Below are positions 1-8,368 of a DNA stretch of 64,000 nucleotides, in pieces. Under the pieces are notes generated by a model. It had not been told where the DNA came from and ran no database searches. It saw nothing but the letters and a program-made list of their open reading frames with translations. This DNA comes from DATGSL01 sp964645585. GTDB lineage: Bacteria; Verrucomicrobiota; Verrucomicrobiia; Opitutales; T3Sed10-336. Every line of letters begins with the position of its first letter. Position 1 is the first letter of the stretch. Both the position numbers and the translations under genes were made by a program. Location: contig CAZYAN010000015.1 of NCBI GenBank assembly GCA_964645585.1, positions 1-64,000 of the forward strand, in the 5' to 3' direction.

Positions 1-41
1 TTCATGCGCCTGCGAGCGACACTGCCGTAACCCAGAACGGG

Positions 42-617
42 TCAAGCGCGGCGGCGAAGGAATTCCTTCGCTTCGCGCAAGTAGACACGCCGAAGATGGT
101 CGACGATCTCCGAGAGGCCGCGGTTGTCGGTCAGGACCATCGTCCCGGCCTGGCGGTAATACGGTTCGCGGGCGGCGAGAAGATCGAGGATGCGCTGCTT
201 CGGATCCTCGACGTTGAGCAGCGGCCGGTTCTTGTTGCCTTGCGTTCGCTCGAGAATGGTATCCACAGTCGCGAAAAGGCAGATCAGGACGCCCTTCTCT
301 TTGAGTAATTCAATCATTCCTGGCCGGGTGATCAACCCGCCGCCGCAGGAGACGACACACCCCTCGGAGGGATGGCCGGACTCGATGAACTCTCTTTCGT
401 ACCGGCGAAAGGCTTCTTCTCCCTCGTGTTCAAAAATCTCGTCGATGCGCCGCTGGGTCAGTTTCTCGATCTCGGCGTCACTGTCGTAGAAGGCATATCC
501 CAATCGATTGGCGAGCGCCCGGCCGGCGGTGCTCTTACCGGTTGCCATGAATCCTGTGAGGTAGAGATTCACGCGCGGCATTCCGGTCTCCGGCGCCCGT
601 TTTCCTCGTTGTTCCAT
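42..617 (-). CDS. aroK: Shikimate kinase
   Basis: Phosphorylates shikimate with ATP in the cytosolic pathway to chorismate. The 191-residue protein has a P-loop near residues 22-30 (GFMATGKST), the shikimate-contacting DSD at about residue 45, and the SCGGG loop near residue 90, all in family order. The family is usually about 170 residues, and the extra N-terminus suggests that the internal Met at residue 13 (MPRVNLYL) may be the true start. A perfect 12-base palindrome (ATCCGCGCGGAT, 634-645) lies just upstream and could be an operator, but that is a guess. A minus-strand ATG at 5..3 might open the next gene, with only two codons visible. Other aromatic-pathway genes in the window (trpD, DAHP synthase) are not linked to it. 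Function is secure. Confidence 0.95.
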   Translation of the reverse strand: MEQRGKRAPETGMPRVNLYLTGFMATGKSTAGRALANRLGYAFYDSDAEIEKLTQRRIDEIFEHEGEEAFRRYEREFIESGHPSEGCVVSCGGGLITRPGMIELLKEKGVLICLFATVDTILERTQGNKNRPLLNVEDPKQRILDLLAAREPYYRQAGTMVLTDNRGLSEIVDHLRRVYLREAKEFLRRRA

Positions 618-718
618 ACCGCCGGTCTAATTCATCCGCGCGGATCGACCAAGAATAAAGCTCAACCGTGACACCGGTTTTCATCGACATTGCCTGTCGG
701 ATCCCCTTTTCTTGGCCC

Positions 719-811
719 ATGCCCCTTACGTTGACAAAACAGGAAAAGAAGACGCTCTCCATCGTGCTGCTCCTCTTCGCCCTGGGCCTCCTCGGCATGC
801 TGATTTTGTAA
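719..811 (+). CDS. Candidate 30-residue single-span membrane peptide
   Basis: A short frame starting at ATG and ending in TAA encodes a polar, lysine-containing head (MPLTLTKQEKK) followed by one strongly hydrophobic stretch (SIVLLLFALGLLGML) that could span the inner membrane. It sits alone between the divergent aroK and the PEP-CTERM gene. No clear Shine-Dalgarno sequence is visible before the ATG, which weakens the call. I recognise no family. It could be a real small membrane protein or a chance frame; the clean head-plus-helix pattern is the only support. Confidence 0.35.
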   Translation: MPLTLTKQEKKTLSIVLLLFALGLLGMLIL

Positions 812-911
812 GGCGTTTTAAGCCGGCTGCGTTCGGATTCCGGGCGTAAGCCGTCCGTTTTTCGGCCGATTTCCCAGAATCGTCGATCAAATCAAAGATC
901 CCCGATACCAC

Positions 912-930
912 ATTAGGGGTTTGCCCCGAT
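912..930 (+). promoter_or_regulatory. ATTA plus 4-bp stem-loop ahead of PEP-CTERM gene
   Basis: ATTA is followed at once by GGGG, a TTTG loop and CCCC (stem 916-927), ending 65 bases before the start codon of the downstream PEP-CTERM gene. The second PEP-CTERM gene has ATTA followed by ACCC, TTTC, GGGT (51575-51590) at a similar distance. The shared architecture suggests a common operator or leader element, but with two short examples this is inference. Confidence 0.35.
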
Positions 931-992
931 GCGAAAGCGGCCATTTCCCGGTAATAATCATGGGCAATCTTATGAGGAAAGCAGGTAACGCC

Positions 993-1742
993 ATGATTCA
1001 TCGCTTACAAGTTCTCGGAGCTTTCATTGCCCCGCTCGCACTCGGGACCGCTTCGAGTCACGCCCAGTTTGCCGTGTTCAATCCCGATTCGTACGGCGAT
1101 TTTTACGTCGTCTCGACTCCCGACAATTCGACCAATGGATCGAACCACGCAAATGTCGGAGCCTCCGGTGAGTTCTTGTGGGACTCCACGCAAGGCTATC
1201 TCCGCGTGATCGTGAACAACCTTGCCGGAACCGACGGGTTTGATCCGAATGGATACATTACGTCCTTTGGGTTTAGCGCTCCAGATTTTGATACGGTTCA
1301 GCTTAAGCATTATGGAACGTACGATAACGGAACATTCGGGGCTCCCGGCAGCATGAGTTTTCAGCTCCTTAATCCGTATAACTTGAGCGGAGGAACGAGC
1401 GGGGGCGGGCTTGCGATGGATATCGGCACCGGCACCGGAAGCAACGCGAACGGCGGCGGCAACCCCAACCGGGGAATTGGCCCGAACAGCAGTGCGTATT
1501 TCGATTTCCTGTTTACCGGGATCCCGCCCGAAGAATTTAATTTTCATGGCTTTGGATTTTCGGAGTTCCCTCAGCCAGGCGACCCGTTCACCATCGCGTT
1601 CCGCTTTCAAGCCACAGGCATCAATGGTGAAGGCAGCGACAAATTCGGCGGCTGGGTCATCCCCGAGCCTTCCACATACGGTATGGCCGGAATAGGAGTT
1701 CTCGCCCTCTTGGCCCTGACCCGCCGATTCGGAAAGAAGTAA
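993..1742 (+). CDS. PEP-CTERM sorting domain protein
   Basis: A secreted surface protein of about 249 residues with no recognised catalytic domain. The start at 993 (MIHRLQVLG) gives a normal signal peptide ending near SSHA-QF; upstream in-frame ATGs at 960 and 972 are possible but fit less well. The body is rich in Gly, Asn, Phe and Asp, as in other PEP-CTERM proteins. The C-terminus carries the sorting signal: IPEPSTYG, a hydrophobic helix, then RRFGKK. Such tails are processed by an exosortase after export; none is encoded in this window. A second protein of the same class lies at 51670-52464. Expression may be linked to the stem-loop at 912-930. Export and sorting are well supported, the role of the body is unknown. 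Confidence 0.9.
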   Translation: MIHRLQVLGAFIAPLALGTASSHAQFAVFNPDSYGDFYVVSTPDNSTNGSNHANVGASGEFLWDSTQGYLRVIVNNLAGTDGFDPNGYITSFGFSAPDFDTVQLKHYGTYDNGTFGAPGSMSFQLLNPYNLSGGTSGGGLAMDIGTGTGSNANGGGNPNRGIGPNSSAYFDFLFTGIPPEEFNFHGFGFSEFPQPGDPFTIAFRFQATGINGEGSDKFGGWVIPEPSTYGMAGIGVLALLALTRRFGKK

Positions 1743-2051
1743 CCGCGTTCTGACGTGAAAGGCGTCATCAGGCGCTCTCATCGATTTGCCCGGTTCTCCC
1801 CGGTGCCGATGCCAAGTTTCTCCGCCCTCTTCTCCACCGGCTCGCGCCTGCCGCTGCAAACTGCCGCCGCCTGATGCACAGAAAAATCAAGCAGCTTCTG
1901 CGCGACAGCGTTGCCCCAGATTCAGGATGACAGGCTTCTCAGATAAAGTCTGCCGACATAGGCGAGACTCTGTTTCATGACTTCTCGGGGTACTCAGGCG
2001 ACGGGTTTCCGTGATCCTTTGTAACGGATCGGAAAACCGCTTCACCGCTCA
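1743..2051. other. 309-base gap without a convincing gene
   Basis: The space lies between the PEP-CTERM gene (plus) and the 3' end of a minus-strand lactonase gene. It holds a weak stem near 1751-1767 (TGACG/CGTCA) and an imperfect stem near 2007-2036 (TTCCG..ATCC/GGAT..CGGAA) next to the lactonase stop. Neither has a T-run. I see no coding pattern. Confidence 0.5.
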
Positions 2052-3083
2052 TCAAGGCCGCGAATCGTCGGTTTGCACCTTCGTTAAAGGAGCCCTCGTC
2101 AGCGTCGGGACTCGGAGGAGTGCATCATGGGCCGTGATAAAAAGCGTTTGTCCATCGGGACCGCCGAAAGCGAGATTAGCCGTCGCCTTCCCGGTTACAA
2201 TTCGGCCCAGAAGCTTCCCGTCCGGCGAAAGCACAAACACACCATTGGGCCCGGTTGTCCAGACATTGCCTTCCCGATCAGTCTTCAACCCGTCAGGAAG
2301 CCCGGGACCCGACGACACAAACGGCGTCGCATCAAAGAAGACACGTCCTTCCCCAGCCTTTCCGTCACCAGAATACGGATACGCAAAAATGACTGGTTCC
2401 GGCCGATGGGATTGCGCCACGTAGAGCGTTCGCTCGTCAGGAGAGAACGCAATGCCATTCGGCCGCGTGAGGTCCTGAATCAAAAGCGTCAGGTCTCCCT
2501 CCGGGGACAGGCGATACACACCAAAGAAATCAAGTTCACGGCATGGATCATTCGCGCCCTTGGGCAAGCCATAGGGCGGATCTGTAAAGACAATGGATCC
2601 ATCCGAGTGCACCGCGAGATCATTCGGACTGTTCAAACGCTTCCCATCAAACCGATCCGCCAGCGTCAGTTTTCCGCCGCAGTGCTCTACGCGCGCAATC
2701 CGCCGGTCTCCGTGCTCGCACAGCAGAAGGCGGCCTTCCGCGTCAAACGCTAATCCATTGGAGCCGGGTTCCCGCCCGGCCGCGGCGACGCCAGTGTAAC
2801 CGGATGGTTTCATATAAACCGTTCTGCCGGACGCTGCGCTCCAGGCGTAGATCGTGTTCCGGGGAACATCAGAAAAGAGCAGCCGCTGCTCCGCTTCGTC
2901 CCATACCGGACCTTCTGTCCAATCATGTCCCTCTGCCAGAATTTCGATTGCAGCATCCGAAGAAATCAATCGATCAAACTCGGGCTCGATCCGTACGACC
3001 GCCATTTCGCTCACCGCAATGGCCGGCCACAAAATCGCGGCAATCCAACCAATCAAGGACCGAAATATTCGCTGCGCGCGCAT
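2052..3083 (-). CDS. SMP-30/gluconolactonase family protein, exported
   Basis: A 343-residue six-bladed beta-propeller of the SMP-30/gluconolactonase/LRE group; members hydrolyse sugar lactones using a bound divalent metal. An N-terminal hydrophobic segment (about residues 8-24, WIAAILWPAIAVS) predicts export to the periplasm. Family features in order are EGPVWDEA near residue 57, SNGLAFDAEGRLLLCEHG, LNSPNDLAVHSDGSIVFTDPPYG near residue 150, PNGIAFSPDERTLYV and DGLKTDREGNVW. The conserved Glu, Asn and Asp metal ligands of these blades appear present. It starts 14 bases after the stop of the amidohydrolase gene (3098-4120), so the pair is probably one operon and could act on a lactone and its product. 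The substrate cannot be read from sequence. Confidence 0.88.
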   Translation of the reverse strand: MRAQRIFRSLIGWIAAILWPAIAVSEMAVVRIEPEFDRLISSDAAIEILAEGHDWTEGPVWDEAEQRLLFSDVPRNTIYAWSAASGRTVYMKPSGYTGVAAAGREPGSNGLAFDAEGRLLLCEHGDRRIARVEHCGGKLTLADRFDGKRLNSPNDLAVHSDGSIVFTDPPYGLPKGANDPCRELDFFGVYRLSPEGDLTLLIQDLTRPNGIAFSPDERTLYVAQSHRPEPVIFAYPYSGDGKAGEGRVFFDATPFVSSGPGLPDGLKTDREGNVWTTGPNGVFVLSPDGKLLGRIVTGKATANLAFGGPDGQTLFITAHDALLRVPTLTRAPLTKVQTDDSRP

Positions 3084-3097
3084 ACAAGCGCATTTTC

Positions 3098-4120
3098 TCA
3101 GGCGTTGCCGGAGGCGTCAATCCCGAGGAGCCGGCGTGCATTCCCGGCCAGCACGAGAGCAAGCTCCGCATCCGTCAATCCAGCGTCATGAATTTCGCGC
3201 AGCAAACGCGAAAACCCAGGAACCCGCTCACGGCGTGGATAGAGCAATAGCGGGTAGTCCGAACCGAACAAGATTTTCTCCGCTCCAACAATATCGATCA
3301 CCGCGCGATAAATCCGGGAATCATATAAGAGCGGCGACGCAGCTGTATCATAAAAGACATTCTTTAAATCACGGCGGACTTTCCGGTTCATTTCAAAAAA
3401 CGGGATCATGCCGCCCCAATGCGCAAGAATGATCCGCAAATCCGGAAATTGCCGCGCCAGCCATTGAAAGTCAGCGAGGTCATCAAAACGCCGACCAGGC
3501 CGATCGCGTCCCAGTGCCTCATTCACATGAAAATTGATCGGCAAACCGAGGTCGGCCGCCAGCTCGGCAATCTTGAGAAAATCCCGGTCCCGCAGCGAAA
3601 ACCCTTGGCCGGCGGGCGATAATTCCCCCAAGCCGGAAGCTCCCGCGCGCGCGACTCGTCTCACCTCCTCCAACGCCCGTTCTCCGGCGCGCGGATGGAT
3701 GGTAGCAAACCAGCTCAACTGGTCCGGATGCTCGGATGCCCATTGCTCATACCAGCGATTCTGCTGCTCGCAGGTGTCCTGGTTTTCCCAATACCATCCC
3801 AGCATCACCGATCGAGTGACCCCAGCTGCCTCCATGTCCCGCAGCAATGTCGCCGCATCCGCCCATCCCTGGAGGCTTGGCCGATTTACCGACGCGGAAA
3901 TCATTTCCGCCCAGTGAAGCTCGTTCGACCGCGCGGCCCAGCCGACCGGGTCCTCGCAGACCGCGGGCGGATACATGTGAATGTGGGCGTCGATGATCCG
4001 CGCGCTTCTTAATTTTTGGGCCGTGGATTTTGAATCTTTCACTCCCTCCCCCGTGCGGCCCCAAGGTTGCGTATACGCTTTTGCTCCGGATTTCGTGCGG
4101 ACAAGAAAACCCTCGTCCAA
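3098..4120 (-). CDS. Amidohydrolase_2 family TIM-barrel hydrolase
   Basis: A metal-dependent hydrolase or decarboxylase of the Amidohydrolase_2 group, which includes lactonases and aromatic-acid decarboxylases. Visible motifs are the HxH of strand 1 (DAHIHMY, about residue 44), NFHVNE near residue 200, AHWGG near residue 238 and FGSDYPLL near residue 290. The nominal start is TTG, only a base or two after an AAGGAGG, which is too close for a normal ribosome-binding site. The homologous domain begins near residue 40, so the true start may lie downstream (for example a GTG giving VKDSKS). It is followed by the lactonase gene 14 bases later and preceded by a TPR gene 38 bases upstream. The substrate is unknown. 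Confidence 0.85.
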   Translation of the reverse strand: MDEGFLVRTKSGAKAYTQPWGRTGEGVKDSKSTAQKLRSARIIDAHIHMYPPAVCEDPVGWAARSNELHWAEMISASVNRPSLQGWADAATLLRDMEAAGVTRSVMLGWYWENQDTCEQQNRWYEQWASEHPDQLSWFATIHPRAGERALEEVRRVARAGASGLGELSPAGQGFSLRDRDFLKIAELAADLGLPINFHVNEALGRDRPGRRFDDLADFQWLARQFPDLRIILAHWGGMIPFFEMNRKVRRDLKNVFYDTAASPLLYDSRIYRAVIDIVGAEKILFGSDYPLLLYPRRERVPGFSRLLREIHDAGLTDAELALVLAGNARRLLGIDASGNA

Positions 4121-4158
4121 ACCTCCTTAGCCTCCGCGGCGCAAAAATCGGAAGCGCA

Positions 4159-5565
4159 CTACCCCTTTGCGTAATATTCGTCGATCTTCGCGGCAACGTC
4201 GCGGTATCCGATGTCAGCCGCGTAGATCACCTTGTATTCATTGATCGCTTCTTCGCGTTTGCCCATCAGATCGTAACATTCGGCGAGCTGATAAATGACG
4301 TCCTTCTTCTGGTCGTTCATACCAGAGATTTCCGCCTTCGCCGTTTCGTATTGTTGTACCGCGAGGTCGTATTGCCCCTTCGATTTAAAGCAGGCGCCGA
4401 GGTAGGTGAGCGACTGCAGCCGGACTTTCGGGCTGCGATGGGAAACCTGGAACTGCTGAATCGCACGATCGATCTCGCCAGCGTCGAACAGCAGCTTCCC
4501 AAGTTCAAAGCGGTAGGCCGGCTCGTTGGGATAGCGGTCGACCAACCCTTGCGCTTCAGCGATTCGCAGCTTGGCGAGATCCTCGGAAAGCCGATCAATA
4601 TCCGCTTGAATCGCCTCGTTCTCGGGATCGTTCCGCAGATCGGCCTGTCGCTGGTCGATCTCTCCCTGCAGCATCTTGATCTTCAAGTCCGAATGCTTCT
4701 TCAACAAGGTCGCGTCAGCCGCCCCCGAAGGCAACTCCCGTGCCTTTTCCAGCCATTCGATCGCTTTGGCCGGGTTGTTAAGCTGCTCGTAACCCTCAAC
4801 GACACTGCGGTAATGATTCAGATTTTGCGGCTCGGCCTCGACGCGTTCCAAGGCTTCTTCCAACAGGCGCTGCGCAGCTTCTTCGCCAGTCACCAGTTTG
4901 GCTGCCTGCTCCAGCGAAACCGCTTCGTCAGCATCCTTGAGCTTGTCGCGGTAACTGCTGTGCTCTTCCTCCCATTTGCCCTTTGTCAAAGATTGGGAAA
5001 CCGAACCGGCCTTCAAAAGATCCTGCGCCTCCGCGAGACCCGGGCTGAGTGCCAGAATCTGATCGCCGACCTTCACCGCTTCCTCCCCGCGCTGAGCATC
5101 GATGTACGCGTTGCCAAGAGAAAGAAGAACTTTGATGTTGTTCGGTGACTGGTCGCGTATCGATTCCCACGCGAAGACAACGGTTTCGGGAAGGTCGAGC
5201 TGCTTCGCGGCCTGCGCGATGAGTTTGTGCGCCGCCACATTGGTCGGATCTTTGGTCAATGCTTTCTCTGCCGCTTCGAGCGCCTTCTTGGGATTCTTCT
5301 TGACCGCCGCCGAGCCCGCCATCAGTCCCATCGCCGAGGATACACCGCCGACCGCTTTGGCGATGATTTTGTTCTTGGCGCGAAACTGTTTCATTTGTGC
5401 AGCCCGAAGAAGTTTCCTTACCGGAAGGCAGCCGGGCTCCTGAGCAAGAACGAGAGAGGAGATCTCGATCGCGTAGTCGAGGTTGCCGCGATCAATGGCA
5501 AAACGTGCGTTCTCCACCTGTTTCTGCAGGCGGGGACTAAGGTCGGAAATCAGAATTTCAGGCAT
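4159..5565 (-). CDS. Cytoplasmic TPR-repeat protein
   Basis: A 468-residue protein with no signal peptide and many tetratricopeptide-like helical pairs, for example at residues 20-55, 90-125, 135-185, 240-290, 345-375 and 380-450. A charged, Glu/Gln/Asp-rich region near residues 290-340 looks like a coiled coil. A short Gly/Ala/Met segment near residues 73-87 (GGVSSAMGLMAGSAA) interrupts the repeats and could touch a membrane. Such proteins are usually scaffolds; no catalytic motif is seen. It lies 49 bases downstream of glmM and 38 bases upstream of the amidohydrolase, on the same strand, so co-transcription is possible. Similar long TPR proteins are common in Opitutae. The specific role is unknown. 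Confidence 0.8.
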   Translation of the reverse strand: MPEILISDLSPRLQKQVENARFAIDRGNLDYAIEISSLVLAQEPGCLPVRKLLRAAQMKQFRAKNKIIAKAVGGVSSAMGLMAGSAAVKKNPKKALEAAEKALTKDPTNVAAHKLIAQAAKQLDLPETVVFAWESIRDQSPNNIKVLLSLGNAYIDAQRGEEAVKVGDQILALSPGLAEAQDLLKAGSVSQSLTKGKWEEEHSSYRDKLKDADEAVSLEQAAKLVTGEEAAQRLLEEALERVEAEPQNLNHYRSVVEGYEQLNNPAKAIEWLEKARELPSGAADATLLKKHSDLKIKMLQGEIDQRQADLRNDPENEAIQADIDRLSEDLAKLRIAEAQGLVDRYPNEPAYRFELGKLLFDAGEIDRAIQQFQVSHRSPKVRLQSLTYLGACFKSKGQYDLAVQQYETAKAEISGMNDQKKDVIYQLAECYDLMGKREEAINEYKVIYAADIGYRDVAAKIDEYYAKG

Positions 5566-5614
5566 TACAGTTCGTGTAAAAAAAGAGAGAGATTAAAAGG
5601 CGGGAAAAAGCAGG

Positions 5615-6964
5615 TCAACTCCCGTTCATTCCCAATTCACTGGCCGCGGCTGACCGCAGCCTTGCGAAAAGATCTTCGACTTGTCCGCGATCTCGACCTT
5701 CAACCAAGAGACGCAGCAGCAGCTCGGTGCCTGAATATCGAACAAGCACACGGCCGGCCGAACCGAGAGCCGCCTCAGCTTCCGCGATGGCTCCCGGAAC
5801 CTGACGCAGCTTCTGCAATGGAATCCGTTCCCGCACGGGCAAACTTGCCGAAAGTTGAGGAAACCGCTGCCAGCACTGCCGCAATCGGGACAGCGGCATT
5901 CGGCGCGCATACATGATTTCCAGCACCTTCATTGCACTTGCCAGACCGTCGCCAGTGGGAGAATGATCCAATAAAACCACATGCCCCGATGTCTCCCCGC
6001 CGACATTGTATCCATCGCGCAGCATCCGCTCGATGACATAGCGGTCGCCGACATGGGTCCGTACGACCTCTCCTCCCGCGTCGCGAATGGCCTGATCGAG
6101 ACCGAGATTGCTCTGGACCGTCGCCACGACCGTATTTTTCCGCAGCTCCCCAGTTTCCAGTGCCCTGGTTGCGACGATCGCGAGGATATCATCTCCGTCG
6201 AGCACTGAGCCGGTCTCGTCGCAAAACACCACCCGGTCACCGTCACCATCGTGGGCGATTCCGAGTCGCGCTCCGCTGGCCCGCACCGCTTCAGCCATCG
6301 TTTCCGGGTGCTGAGCGCCGACGTTTTCATTAATGTTTGAACCGTTGGGAAGATGGCCAACCATCAGCAAGTCGGCGCCAAGCTCCGCAAGCACCTTAGG
6401 TGTCGTGGCTGCCGTGGCGCCGTTGGCCGCATCGACAACAATGCGCCAACCTTCGAGACTGCCGGGTGGCAGCATCTGCAACATGCGCTTCGCGTAGCGA
6501 TCCGCAACCTCCGTCCGATGCACAGAACCGCCTGCCGCGGGCGGCATTTCCGGCTCATCAAGCAGCGCCTCAATCTCGTGTTCATCCGCGTCGGTCAGTT
6601 TACTTCCGCCTCCGCCAAACACCTTAAAGCCGTTGTCACAGGCAGGATTGTGCGATGCGGTCACGACGATTGCAAATCCCGCGTTCAACCCCGCAATCGA
6701 CCCGGCAATTGCCGGCGTCGGCGCGATCCCGGCATCGTATATTTCTAAGCCGGAACGTTCAGTCAGCGCGGCAATGATCGCTGAGGCAAGCGATTCTCCA
6801 GATGCACGCGTGTCCCGCCCGACAATCGCTCGCCGAACATCGGGATTGCGGCGCCGGAAAAACGTACTGACGGCTTGGGCAAAGCGAGCGGCAAACACCT
6901 CGTTTACCAGCGCGCTGCCATAGGTTCCCCGCACGCCGTCGGTTCCAAAATACCTGCGACTCAT
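5615..6964 (-). CDS. glmM: Phosphoglucosamine mutase
   Basis: Converts glucosamine-6-phosphate to glucosamine-1-phosphate, the amino-sugar supply for peptidoglycan and lipid A. The 449 residues match the family length. Domain 1 starts with YFGTDGVRG (residue 5); the phosphoserine loop is TASHNP with Ser at about residue 104; the metal loop DGDGDR lies near residue 240; the sugar-binding GGETSGH is near residue 320; and the C-terminal phosphate loop is RYSGTE. The gene overlaps the trpD stop by four bases (ATGA), indicating translational coupling. This pairing of an envelope gene with a tryptophan gene is unusual as a functional unit but the protein identities are clear. Confidence 0.96.
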   Translation of the reverse strand: MSRRYFGTDGVRGTYGSALVNEVFAARFAQAVSTFFRRRNPDVRRAIVGRDTRASGESLASAIIAALTERSGLEIYDAGIAPTPAIAGSIAGLNAGFAIVVTASHNPACDNGFKVFGGGGSKLTDADEHEIEALLDEPEMPPAAGGSVHRTEVADRYAKRMLQMLPPGSLEGWRIVVDAANGATAATTPKVLAELGADLLMVGHLPNGSNINENVGAQHPETMAEAVRASGARLGIAHDGDGDRVVFCDETGSVLDGDDILAIVATRALETGELRKNTVVATVQSNLGLDQAIRDAGGEVVRTHVGDRYVIERMLRDGYNVGGETSGHVVLLDHSPTGDGLASAMKVLEIMYARRMPLSRLRQCWQRFPQLSASLPVRERIPLQKLRQVPGAIAEAEAALGSAGRVLVRYSGTELLLRLLVEGRDRGQVEDLFARLRSAAASELGMNGS

Positions 6965-8013
6965 GATCGGTAGAAATCGGCGATTTTCGCCACATGATTC
7001 TTGACCGTGCCTGCCCGCAGGAGGTCGCGCGCCAACAGGATTCCGTCTTCGACGCTGTCCGATTCACCAGCCGTATAGAACGCAAAGCCGGCATTAAGAA
7101 GGATGGAATCGGTGAGGCCGGTCGGCGCCCGGTTATCAAGAACGAGTTGAAGCAGTTCGCGGTTGGCTTTGGCGTCTCCGCCGATCAGGTCTTCGAGTCG
7201 CGCGACTGAAAGTCCGAAACGGGTTGATTCCCATGTCTCGCAACGATCGCGGCTGGCCCCAAATCCACAAATCCGGTTGCTGCCCGCGCACGAAAGCTCA
7301 TCGAGGCCGGAAGCGCCTTCCCCGTCCAACCGGCAATGGACCGTAAAGCCATTCCGCAGTTTCATCGCATCAAGCGCGCCAGCCATCACCGGCAACCAAG
7401 ACTCCGAGTAGACACCGAGCAACTGGTAGGCGGGCCGGCCCGGATTAATCATCGGCCCGAGGATATTGAAGACCGTGCGTTTTCCCTGCTTCGCGAGCGA
7501 CTGGCGGACCGGCATGATCGCCTTGAACGCCGGATGAAATGCCGGAGCGAAAAAGAAGGCGAAATTCAGCTCGCGCAATGAGGATCGGAGTAAAGCGGCG
7601 TCCGCTTCCATCGGCACTCCTAGATCGGCAAGGAGCTCAGCGCTTCCGCACTTGGATGTGATCGAGCGATTTCCGTGCTTAAAAACCGGGACTCCACCAG
7701 CGGCGACAATAAACGCCACCGTTGTCGAGATATTGAACGTTCCCGCACGGTCGCCTCCCGTTCCGCAAACGTCAATCGCCCGATTTGCCCACTCGTCAAC
7801 TCCCGGATTCCGGGCAAAATCCCGGAAGCGTTTGCCAAAGGCGGCGACTTCCTCCAACGTTTCACCCTTCTCGGCCAGCGCAATCAGAAACGCTTCTTTC
7901 TCGTCAGCGGAAATCCCCTCATTGGCAAGCAGTTGCGCCGCTTGATCCGCCTGCTGAAAGCTCAAGTTCTCCTTGGCCAGCAGTTGGGCGGTAAGAGTGG
8001 AAAGATCAGACAT
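6961..8013 (-). CDS. trpD: Anthranilate phosphoribosyltransferase
   Basis: Second committed step of tryptophan synthesis: joins anthranilate and PRPP. The glycine-rich PRPP loop DVCGTGGD is near residue 84, followed by FNISTTVAFI, KHGNRSITSKCGSAE and the FAPAFHPA anthranilate-binding segment, then NILGPMINP. I place the start at 8013 (MSDLSTLTAQ) because the family begins with this helix; in-frame Mets 16 and 22 codons upstream are alternatives and no start has a strong ribosome-binding site. The other trp genes are not in the window. The 355-base leader region upstream contains two perfect hairpins, which could serve attenuation or termination. Confidence 0.94.
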   Translation of the reverse strand: MSDLSTLTAQLLAKENLSFQQADQAAQLLANEGISADEKEAFLIALAEKGETLEEVAAFGKRFRDFARNPGVDEWANRAIDVCGTGGDRAGTFNISTTVAFIVAAGGVPVFKHGNRSITSKCGSAELLADLGVPMEADAALLRSSLRELNFAFFFAPAFHPAFKAIMPVRQSLAKQGKRTVFNILGPMINPGRPAYQLLGVYSESWLPVMAGALDAMKLRNGFTVHCRLDGEGASGLDELSCAGSNRICGFGASRDRCETWESTRFGLSVARLEDLIGGDAKANRELLQLVLDNRAPTGLTDSILLNAGFAFYTAGESDSVEDGILLARDLLRAGTVKNHVAKIADFYRS

Positions 8014-8368
8014 AACTGGTGCATTTACAATGCGCTTCGGTCTAGGTTCACGCGCATTCATAGGACAGGAACCTGTCAAAAGCCGGAATTAACGCCCGGA
8101 TACTTCTGAACGCGAACATTTTTTTTGCGTCCAGCCAGAAAAATCTCTTAACGCATGATGATTGATGCGTTTCGAATGGGCGTTAAACGCGCGGCACCTA
8201 TACTCGCTAACGTGAGCCGTGTAGCCCATGACGATGATCATGGGCACCTTCCGCGTCGCAAGCTCGGCAGGTCTACCGTGCGATCACTCTCACCGGTGGA
8301 GTCGACTTGCCGGCACCCGCACCAGTTCCCGTCACCGCCTCACGCATGGCAAGACGGCGGTCCATTGG
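8014..8368. other. 355-base gap with two perfect hairpins
   Basis: The space between the HEAT-like gene and trpD has no convincing frame. It holds a hairpin at 8150-8171 (AACGCAT/ATGCGTT, 8-base loop), a hairpin at 8224-8245 (GCCCATGA/TCATGGGC, 6-base loop) and an eight-base T-run near 8120. In the minus-strand transcript the T-run becomes A, so the hairpins are not classic terminators for the upstream gene. A role in trpD expression is possible but not shown. Confidence 0.5.
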
